From positions 62,001 through 126,000 of the forward strand of contig JAVXUO010001734.1 in the NCBI GenBank assembly GCA_033065855.1: a stretch of DNA of 64,000 bases. The letters are read 5' to 3'. Below the pieces are notes generated by a model that worked only from the letters and a program-made list of their open reading frames with translations, was not told the DNA's origin and searched no databases. Below are positions 55,275 through 64,000 of this stretch, one piece after another. Each line of letters begins with the position of its first letter. Positions within the stretch are counted from its first letter, which is position 1. Origin of the DNA: Escallonia rubra (Eukaryota > Streptophyta > Magnoliopsida > Escalloniales > Escalloniaceae). The position numbers and the translations under genes are program-made.

Positions 55275-55872
55275 ATCCCCCGTGTGAATAGAAAATTGAC
55301 TGGACACAATACTCAAAGAAACACTGACACTAGAAAGAGTTCCTTAGAACGACACTGCATCAGGATAGGTAGCCGATGGCCTTGAACCTTCCCTAGTGAG
55401 AACTATCGGATTTACTGGTTATCCAGTGAACGTGATGTCTTGAACTGTTCAACCTTTAGTGTAAACCAAGACAATAGAACTTCACACAGTATCGCTCAAA
55501 CATAGTTTTGAGGTTCTCATTGTTGTGTTCATTTTGGCCCTGAACAACTCCTGGTTTTCATGAGTACTCTCTGAGAATTCAGCCTTAAATTCTCATAGAA
55601 GCGGCCCCACTTCTTACTCACATAGGTGACTTCTTATTAAGAGGTTCCTACCGCACCCCCACTTGAATTTCCAAGATATAAGAGTCATTAAAAGCATAAC
55701 TTAACCTAACCTTTTGTAGGTGCCACTGTATTCTCATCATAGGAATGAATATGAGGGTTTTAACCCCCCACAGTGCTCTGTCTGAGTCGCATTTACATAA
55801 TTCGGTTTTCCCTTTGAACCTAGATCTTGGGATCTCCAGTCAGCTAGGTAGGGTTTCCATTATGGCAACTCT

Positions 55873-58856
55873 TTAGTTCATAGGCTTAAGACCCATTCCC
55901 CTCGATGACATATTTACTTTCTCTCTAGTCAAAGCTTTCGTTAACGGATCCGCAATATTATCCTTTGACTTCACATAGTCAATAGAGATAATTCCACTAG
56001 AAAGTAATTCTTTGACGGTATTGTGTCTGCGACGTATGTGTCTAGACTTGCCGTTATACATACTGCTTTGTGCTCTTCCAATTGCAGATTGACTATCACA
56101 ATGTATGCAAATTGGTGGCACAGGCTTAGGCCAATTTGGAATATCCTCCAAGAAATTACGAAGCCACTCCGCTTCTTCTCCTGCTTTATCTAAAGCAATG
56201 AATTCAGATTCCATAGTGGATCTGGCAATACATGTCTGTTTAGAGGATTTCCAAGAAATAGCTGTTCCTCCTAATGTAAACGCATATCCACTTGTGGATT
56301 TTGTTTCATTAGAATCTGATATCCAGTTGGCATCACTGTATCCTTCTAATACAGCTGGATATCTTGTATAATGCAGACCAAAGTTTAAGGTATATTTTAA
56401 GTACCTTAAAACTCTTACAATAGCTATCCAGTGATTCTTCCCCGGATTGCTAGTATATCTGCTCAGTTTACTGACAGCATATGCTATATCGGGTCTCGTG
56501 CAATTCATGATATACATTAGGCTACCAATTATGCACGAATACTCTAATTGAGATATTCCTTCCCCAGTATTCTTTGTTAGATGTAAATTTACAACTAGCG
56601 GTGTCTTAACCGGACTATCATCAAAATTTTTAAATTTGTCTAGCACTTTCTCAATATAATGAGATTGTGACAAGACTAGTCCATTTGATGTTTTGGTAAT
56701 TTTCATACCAAGTATAACATCAGCCACACCCATATCTTTCATATCAAATTTACTGGCCAACATTTTCTTTGTAGCCTTAATGAATTCATTATTGCTCCCG
56801 ATAATGAGCATATCATCCACATAAAGGCAAACAATGACATATCCTTTTTCCGTGCCTTTAACATAGACACATTTATCACATTCGTTGATTCTAAAGCCAT
56901 TTTCGATCATGACTTTATCAAACTTTTCATGCCATTGTTTCGGAGCCTGTTTTAGTCCATAAAGTGACTTAACAAGCTTGCACACCTTCCTCTTATGATC
57001 ATGAGCTACAAACCCCTCGGGTTGCTCTATATAGATCTCTTCATTTAGATCTCCATTTAGGAAAGCTATTTTCACATCCATTTGGTGTATCTCAAGATTA
57101 TTAATAGCTGCAATAGCTATCAATATTCGAATGGATGTTATTCTTGTAACTGGTGAATATGTATCGAAATAATCAAGGCCTTCCTTTTGTCTATAACCCT
57201 TGACAACCAGTCGGGCCTTAAATTTCTCGATCGTTCCATCAGCTTTCATCTTTCTCTTGAAAAGCCATTTACACCCTAATGGTTTATTTCCAGGAGGAAG
57301 ATCCACCAGTTCCCATGTATGATTTTGCATGATGGATTCTATTTCACTATTAATAGCCTCTTTCCAATGAGGAGCTTCGGGACTTGACATTGCTTCACTG
57401 TAAGTATGAGGCTCATTTTCTAACAAATATGTTAGAAAATCAGGACCAAAAGATGTAGACGTTCTAGCTCTCTTGCTACGTCTTGGCTCATCTTCCTCTT
57501 GTGAGGGTTCTTGGTTCATACTAGTTCTTTTTAAAGAACTTCGTTCTTGTGCCACTCGACAAGGAAATACATCCTCGAAGAAATGTGCATTCCTTGTCTC
57601 CATAATGGTGTTGTCGTATATATCGTCAACTTCAGATTTATGCACTAAGAACCAATATGCCGAGCTATGGCTTGCATATCCAATAAAAATCCCATCGATC
57701 GTTTTAGGTCCTATTTTGATCATTTTAGGTGGTGGGATAGCTACCTTTGCTAGACACCCCCACACTTTAAGATATTTGAAGGAAGGAGGACGACCTTTCC
57801 ATAGCTCATAAGGTGTCTTTTGCAACTTCTTGTGAGGTACTTTATTAAGTATATGATTCGCGGTTAAGACCGCCTCCCCCCACAAGTTATCTGGTAGTCC
57901 AGAATTTATCAACAAAGCATTCATCATTTCCTTTAAAGTACGATTTTTCCGCTCAACAATTCCATTTGACTGAGGCGCATACGGTGTCGTGGTCTCATGA
58001 ATGATTCCGTGATCGGCACAAAATTTTTCAAAAGGGAAAACATATTCTCCGCCTCTATCACTTCTTAGTACTTTGATTTTCTTGCTAAGTTGATTTTCAA
58101 CCTCAATTTTGTATTGCATAAATGCTTCCAAGGCTTCATCCTTGCTTCTAAGAAAATGTACGTAACAAAATCTCGTACAATCATCAATAAAAGTAATAAA
58201 ATATTTTTTTCCTCTTCTAGCTTGTACCACCTTTAAGTCACATACATCACTATGAATTAGCCTTAAAGGTTCAGAACTTCTTTCAATTGACTAGAAAGAC
58301 GTTTTTGCCATTTTAGCTTCAACACAAATTTCACATGCTTTATGTGAGTCAAAATCCATTTTAGGCAAAAAACCATTTTTCACTAGCTTTTGTATGGAAC
58401 CATAATTTACATGACCTAATCTACGATGCCATAAATTAGGAGATTCCAACAAGTAAGCAGAAGAAATATTTTTATTAATATCGGAAGTTGGTACAACTTT
58501 AGGCACGATGGTCATTACATTTAACTTAAACAAACCATCACATAAGTACCCTTTTCCTACAAACATCCCACTTTTTGTGAATACAAATTTATCACTCTCA
58601 AACACTAGCTTGAAACCATTCTTACTCAACAATGAGCTGACACTAGATTCTTCCGAATGTCTGGCACATGAAGCACATTGTTGAGACTCAATTCCTTTCC
58701 GGATGTCATCTTTAAGACCACCTTGCCCATTCCTAGCACCTTTGAAGAAGAAGAGTTTCGCATGAACAGATTCTCGTTGTTGGCGCTCTCATATGTAGTA
58801 AACATACTTCGCTCGAAGCACACATGTCGAGTAGCGCCTGTGTCTACCCATCACTG
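55873..58856 (-). pseudogene. Copia pol without gag (protease to RNase H)
   Basis: The minus strand reads [20 protein letters not shown] (aspartic protease, DTGA) at 58855, then the pre-integrase LWHRRLGHVNYGSIQ with ACEICVEAK. Integrase follows ([37 protein letters not shown]), then RT ([55 protein letters not shown] with intact YVDD). RNase H ends it ([37 protein letters not shown]). There is a frameshift near 58630 and one TAG at about 58290. The rest, 785 codons, is open to 55873. The motifs fit the Tork/Tnt1-like branch, by resemblance. Confidence 0.92.
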
Positions 58857-59774
58857 TGTTAGGAAAAAAGTATCATTGTGTTTACTTGTGTAGAAAATCA
58901 GTTTCGAATAATTACTAACATGCAAATAATAAGGTTCGAAAAAACAGCAGTAACGTAAACTGGAAATAGAATTGTGTCTAATAACTCACAGTACTAAATG
59001 CAGAACAGCAAATGGAGAATCGAGGCATAAATTTGATTCACTGTCCTTAAGACTTTATTCGTCCTGTAACGGTATTAACTGTCTTTTGACGAGAATGTCC
59101 CAGGATACAACGGTAGTACGTCTGAAAATAGGAGCACTCCAAATTTGCAGACCCGGCGAACCAAAACAATTAGCAGAACTCTTTCTCTCTTAGACAAGCA
59201 AAAACAGACGGACGGACAGAAGAAGAAAATATAATTTCGGAATTAATTCATTTCTAACTTCTGTAAACTGACTCGTTTTTATACACAGAGTATTCACTGG
59301 GGGTGCAACTCTTCACAGCTGGTTGGAAAGGTTACAACTTTAAATAAATAATTATTTAAATTTGTCCCAAAAAGAATAAAGTCTGATGAGTCTAAGCCCA
59401 GGCCATGGACCGGGACGGGCGGGCGGCGCGCGCGTGTGGTGGACCTTGGGTCAACCTAGGTCCTCCCTCCTTACAAAACTTGGGTACCCCCAAGGGGCCC
59501 AACCCTTAGCTCAATACTAAGCTTTATAAGGAGACAATTTGGCTTTATCTCTTCAATGTGGAATACTCTTTTCCCTTCAAGTTGAACCACCAACTTCAAC
59601 GTCAATTTTCTCATTCACCTTTCATTTGTTTTAAACATGTGAATATACCATGACCATCTATTCCAATAGAGGATCATGAATCAATTTGTTCCTAACCAAA
59701 ATATGGTTTGGAACCCATTACAAAATTGAGTCAAAGTTGCTTCTCCGTAATGGGTTTAAAACCCAATTCCAACA
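58857..59774 (-). repeat. 5' LTR of the nested copia
   Basis: A 918-bp LTR. On the minus strand it runs TGTTGGAATTGGG to CCTAACA. The inner edge is followed immediately by protease codons. Confidence 0.92.
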
Positions 59775-59779
59775 ATTTT

Positions 59780-60551
59780 TCCGGCAATGGCGTCGGCGAA
59801 TGGTTTCCACAAACTCAGACAGCGGCAGCGGGACAAATGCCGACGGCAGTGGGAATGTCTGATTCGTGAATCCGGTGATAGTGACCAACAGCGTGCCGGC
59901 GGGGTGCTCGACTGATTCTGACAGCATGTAATGCAAGAGCCAACGTCATGCCTGTAGTGGCCTTGGTGAGCGCCGGCAGCAGCGTTAACGGCCAGGACAA
60001 GGTCGGTGTGGGTTCGAGCATGCGCCGCCACCAAAGCTATAAGCGTGATATGTTGATCACACCAAAATTGGGTATTGAATCCCGGCCGTCAAGACGCTGT
60101 ACTTTGGGGTTTGCGGTGCCCTTTATAAATGCGTAAACCCTGAAGAGTCAACCAACTGACAATTACCGTTCTGCCACCATAAGTCCTGCACAACCCAAAA
60201 AAAAATCCTACGTGGTGCAAGAGCATATAGCTACCGATGATGAAAACACTAACGTGATCAACGGGCTCCAGGGTTTCGGTTGGAATTTCACGGCCTTCAA
60301 GACAGCGTAGCTTGTCGTTTGGAGTTTGCTATGTAAAGGCACGAAACCCTAAAGCTCTTCAACCCCACATCAGTTATGGCGATAGGTCTTGAGTTGTCGC
60401 CAATTTCATGGGGGCTACACGGGTAGGCCTAAGCCGGCAAATTTTCACGAAGAAAAAAAAAGAGGAAGAGAAAATGAGACGGATACTTCAAGCCTTGCGA
60501 CTGTACTTGACAAAGAAAAGGCACCGCCCAATTCTTGAAGTGGGGGCAATT
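59780..60551. other. Internal 3' part of the TR-GAG element
   Basis: No protein domain found. Two diverged, tandem segments of about 200 bp occur at about 60040-60180 and 60230-60390 (shared CGGCCGTCAAGACGCTGTAC versus CGGCCTTCAAGACAGCGTAG). The polypurine tract lies at about 60537-60550. Confidence 0.5.
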
Positions 60552-61407
60552 TGTAGACACCAAAAAATTATTTTTACTAATCAACAGTAAATTTTAGTGT
60601 CTAGTCAATTATTCAACCCCGCGAAAAATACGGATCAAGATACTGACTTGAGGCCAAGCAAAAGTACGGGCTCGAACCAAAGTTAAATTTGAAGAACCAG
60701 TCCAAATAAAATTATGCAATCCAGCGAATGGTCTTGTTACCAGAAAAGTCAGATTTGACTAAAATCATTTCCAAAATTAAATAGAGACAAATATCCATTT
60801 AATTGATAAGATCAGATGATTAAGGGGACAAAAATCTCCTTGATTACAAAGTCAAAAATCAAATTACGGATTTTCCAAATTTAAGCCTACCAGCTTGCCT
60901 ATAAATAGAGGGCTTGGGGTAGAGAAGAAAGGACACACAGGGTCTCCGCAATCAAAGCCAAAGCTCCGCCGAAACTCTGTCGTCTCACAGGTTGTGCCTC
61001 ATTTGAAGAACAATACGCACTAACGCAGTGCCGTTCTTCAATCGAGCACTTCTAAGTCACGAAGACCGGTTGCTCTTTCGCCTCAAGTCGAAGAGGAATT
61101 AGCCTTCAACATTAGTAATTCTACAAGTCAAGGATCTCCATACTCGTTTGGGATAAATCATCGAAGCCCTTGAGCAAGCGCCGCTTCGACGATCTTTCAA
61201 CCGTGAAGATTGAAGAAGCCAAAATCCACGTTTCAAGATCAAGTTATTTCACCCTTGGCGTGACCAAACCAGAGATCGAATCAGAGGATTTACATTTTAT
61301 TGTGTAAAAATCCCAGAGTGGTGTAACCTATAATTTAAATTTGATAAATTAAATTTTCGTGTAATTATTTCTTGTCTCGCAGCTCAGACACGAATTTTGT
61401 GTGTACA
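60552..61407 (+). repeat. 3' LTR of the TR-GAG element
   Basis: 856 bp, starting TGTAGACACC and ending GTGTGTACA. It is followed by the target duplication GCAGT. Confidence 0.9.
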
Positions 61408-61876
61408 GCAGTATATGCATGTCAAGCGATATGTCTTAGAAATTTTTTTGAAGATATAGGTGAAATTCAAAAAGAGCCTACACAAATTTTCTGCAACAAC
61501 AATTCAGCAATTGCTATGAGTAAGAATCATGTATTTCATAGTATGAAAACATATAGCAATTAAATTTTATTTTTTGTGACGCTACTAACCGTAGAGAAAT
61601 CAAATTAGATACTGTAGATGGAAGAACAAGTCGCAGACATCTTCACCAAAGCACTTCCGAAATTCATGCTTGAGCAAGTTGCAGACATCTTCACTAAAGC
61701 ACTTCTAAAATTCAAGCTTGAGCTACTATGACGCATGCTTGGAGTTTTCGAAAAGAGCATTCAGATGAGTGTTAAAATTAATGCAGATTATCTTAATAAC
61801 TAAGGAAGAGTTATCTAGAATTATCCAGCAAATATCGAAGTCAGCTACCATGGAGTGAATATAGCCATTAAGTTAC
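61408..61876 (+). mobile_element. Degenerate copia element copy B, right part
   Basis: Resumes the RNase H remnant (CACQAICLRNFFEDIGEIQK, NNNSAIAMSKNHVFHS) and the duplicated stretch encoding QTSSPKHF, as in A at 8755-9100. A 3' LTR follows from 61770. The LTR breaks off after about 107 bp, where sequence matching A ends and a Helitron-like end begins. Confidence 0.88.
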
Positions 61877-61884
61877 TAAATATA

Positions 61885-62300
61885 CTAGCCCAGAATCCCG
61901 TGCCAAGCACGGGATAGTCTATTAATAGTAATTTATTTTAGTAGTTTTGAAATGCATAATAAAATATATTTGTACAATTTTATAATTTTATGGTTATTTC
62001 ATCACAGATAGTTATTTTAATTTTTGGCTTGAACTTTCTTGTAATGAAATAAATTAACCCTTCTAATGAAATATCAATAAGTAATGTCATTGTGCATATT
62101 TGCTAATTCTGATTTGATAATTGTATAGATGAACAAAAATTAAAAGTCTATTTGTACACAAAAAAGAAAAAGTAAATTCTACTGATAAAAATATGCGGAG
62201 AATATATTAAGATCAATTTGCTTGCACACGGTATTTTTATTATTTTCTAAGTATCTTTTAAAAATAATTTATACCTTTGAATGTGCTGCCCATAACGTTA
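61885..62300 (-). mobile_element. Helitron-like 3' end truncating copia copy B
   Basis: On the minus strand the sequence ends in a perfect hairpin CCCGTGC-TTG-GCACGGG (61913-61897), eight bases, then CTAG (61888-61885) followed by T. This is a textbook Helitron 3' terminus, with the element extending rightwards. The first 230 bp resemble the degraded piece at 11837-12240. The 5' end was not found and may lie beyond the window. Confidence 0.7.
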
Positions 62301-64000
62301 ATTACATATTAGTTTAATTTTGATAGAGAAACTTTTGGTCAATATATTTGTTTATAGCATGTGATTTATAAAAGTTAACCAACATGACTAATTAAGTAAG
62401 GATGACGTGGCATTTTTAGAAGCAAATGTAATCCACCAACAAAGTATACAGAGAAAATAGTAATTAGTACAGAGGTAATTATATAAAGTTTAAAATTTTT
62501 AACCAACAATACTATATATGATAGCTCAAAATCTTGTAATAAGAAAATTGTTGAATAAAATTTAACCAAGATTTCATAAAGTATACAATAAGCATGCTTA
62601 CTAAGTAAGATTTATCCAAAAATAATAAGATTTTCAATCGAAGCTTTAGTCTACATTCATCACAACATAACTAATATCTTTTTAAATTAAAGTTTTAAAT
62701 TTCCACTATTTTCTTAATATATCTCATATAGAATATGCATATTATGGTATTTTTACATTTAACAAATGCAACTAAATAGGACACTACAAAACCTTAGAGT
62801 TAGGAAATTATTGACCAAAATTTTTAATCAACATATTTATCAAGTTAGATTCATATTTCAATTTACAGAAAACTTAAATATGAATCTGAAATAGTATCTA
62901 ATTTTTCTTATTAAATCTCTTAAGTAATTTTTGTTTTACATGTTAATATTTCATGTTAGAGAGCTTTTTTGATATATAATATTCAAATAAAGTCATAATA
63001 GGTTACTATATTGGTTAGAAAATTTTGAATGCTTCGAATTGATTTTCGAATTGCATAAGACTTATTATTTAAATATTTACTATATTTGTCAATTCAATTA
63101 ATTGTAAAATTAAGGACCCCATTCAAAATAATGTTTGGAGGTCATTAGCAACGTTAAGATATTTAACATTAGTTTTATAACTCTTATTATATTAGAAACA
63201 CAATGCAATGAGGTGTCATAAGCTATCATTGTATTTTTTGGCTCGGTTATTAGATATTTTTTTTCAGGATCCCGAGTCAAGCTCGAGTAAGTTAATAAAA
63301 TATTTAAAAAAGCTACAAGAAGTTTATCAATGCGTACCACATTTCAAGAAACAAAAAGAGATTAAGATCTTATGGAAATAAAAAATCTACTTTTGTTAAA
63401 ACTATAATTGTTGGTAAGAATTTTTAATATTTTATTTGTAATAACTTCAAGTAACTTGTCAAGATTATATTACTATTAAGTTCTTTTAGTGGTTCAACTT
63501 GTAACCTTTCAAAACCAAGTCTCTTAACTTAAAACGTTAAGTTAATAGTTCTAATCCATTCTTATCTTCTTCATGAATCATTGTTTCAAGAAATCACCAA
63601 CTTATTAGGATACGAACATGATATCCAGTAGCATGTTTTTTTCATCTCATAGACATTTAAAATTGCAATCTTGATTAGATGGGCATGCAATTGTTACGAA
63701 ATATTTACATAGGTATATATGTTTGCTTTAATTCCTCGAAACTGTAAGTTTAAAGAATAATGAGTAGATTGTATTACAGTGTCGCCGCTAGCTTTATGTG
63801 TTCTTTAGTTTTTCTTTTACATCGTCAAGCGGTACTGTAACACAATATACTAATTGTTCCTTCAACTTACAGTTCTAAGGAAACATATAAGCGTATGCAA
63901 AGCAAACAGTTCAAAGCAAAACACATATGGGTATGCAAATATTACACAAGAATTGCATGACAATCTAACCGAAGTTTTAATAGTCAAAATCAAAATCTAA
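62300..64000. other. AT-rich non-coding right edge
   Basis: No gene, RNA or clear repeat recognised. Phrases such as AATTTTTAACCAACA recur loosely. It may be the interior of the Helitron-like element, but no helicase or Rep domain is readable. Confidence 0.45.

Larger units (their letters stand above)
54341..59774 (-). mobile_element. Copia element lacking gag, nested in the TR-GAG element
   Basis: LTRs lie at 54341-55274 and 58857-59774 (plus-strand TGTTAGGAAAAAAG ... TTCCAACA; minus-strand start TGTTGGAATTGGG). The 5-bp duplication ATTTT lies at 54336-54340 and 59775-59779. Coding is on the minus strand, so 58857-59774 is the element's 5' LTR. A polypurine tract ACGGGGGAT abuts the other LTR. 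Directly inside the 5' LTR the protease begins within about five bases. Primer site, leader and gag are all missing. The long open pol frame suggests a young insertion. Confidence 0.92.
49300..61407 (+). mobile_element. Gag-only LTR retrotransposon (TR-GAG type) carrying a nested copia
   Basis: LTRs of about 857 bp lie at 49300-50158 and 60552-61407, and the 5-bp duplication GCAGT lies at 49295-49299 and 61408-61412. A has the single empty site GCAGT at 8749-8753. Inside are a primer site, a Ty3/gypsy-type gag (50243-51778), two tandem arrays, purine-rich DNA, a nested copia (54341-59774), and a polypurine tract GAAGTGGGGGCAAT just before the 3' LTR. No protease, RT, RNase H or integrase of its own is present. 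This is the layout of terminal-repeat-with-gag elements, which move using a partner's polymerase. Without the nested copia it is about 6.7 kb. Confidence 0.88.

Overview
This window is nuclear DNA of a flowering plant, most likely a eudicot. The evidence is a Kunitz (miraculin-like) inhibitor gene with a plant TATA box, a PLS-class pentatricopeptide repeat (PPR) fragment, a nodulin-like/NFD4-type transporter remnant, a FAR1/MULE transposase, plant-type LINEs with a terminal RNase H, Ty1/copia and Ty3/gypsy-type LTR elements, hAT, CACTA-like and Helitron-like pieces, and a SINE fragment. No bacterial, organellar or viral genome features were seen. Only one gene looks intact: the Kunitz inhibitor at 10780-11370 (minus strand). 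A second small spliced secreted-protein gene at 34400-35171 is plausible but carries an early stop. Nearly everything else is mobile DNA, much of it nested.

The main architecture is a direct, diverged duplication. Copy A (1-9504) and copy B (42363-49299 plus 61408-61876) hold the same ordered pieces: a minus-strand LINE reverse transcriptase, a CACTA-like element inside it, a copia gag remnant, an NFD4-like exon, and a degenerate copia element inserted at the same site with the same GACTG target duplication. Each copy then changed separately. A gained a SINE fragment (1865-1945) and a 1.37-kb hAT element (6998-8368), and lost about 1.15 kb of gag/flank. B lost about 1.5 kb of copia integrase/RT and gained a 12-kb nest: a gag-only LTR element of TR-GAG type (49300-61407, TSD GCAGT) that itself contains a gag-less copia element (54341-59774, TSD ATTTT). 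Copy B is cut off at 61876-61884 by a Helitron-like end.

Between the copies: hAT MITE (9.6-10.1 kb), Kunitz gene (10.8-11.4 kb), Helitron-like end (11.8 kb), a 3.8-kb solo LTR with TSD TAAAT (12.7-16.5 kb), a deleted copia fragment (17.8-18.8 kb), sparse sequence with short repeats (19-22.7 kb), a very GC-rich 2.85-kb block of five successive minisatellites ending in a promoter, best read as a solo LTR (22.8-25.6 kb), an hAT element (26.2-26.75 kb), a Helitron 3' end (27.2 kb), a PPR pseudogene abutting a 5'-truncated LINE (28.1-31.8 kb), the secreted-peptide candidate (34.4-35.3 kb), an hAT MITE (36.95-37.25 kb), and a minus-strand LINE split by a FAR1/MULE transposase remnant (38.4-42.7 kb). 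The last 2 kb is AT-rich with nothing recognised.

I found no clear undescribed biological system. The best candidates for a second look are the gag-less copia inside the gag-only element, the promoter-bearing minisatellite block, and the small secreted-protein gene. All coordinates of element ends, target duplications and repeat periods were read by eye. No alignment, search or divergence calculation was run.
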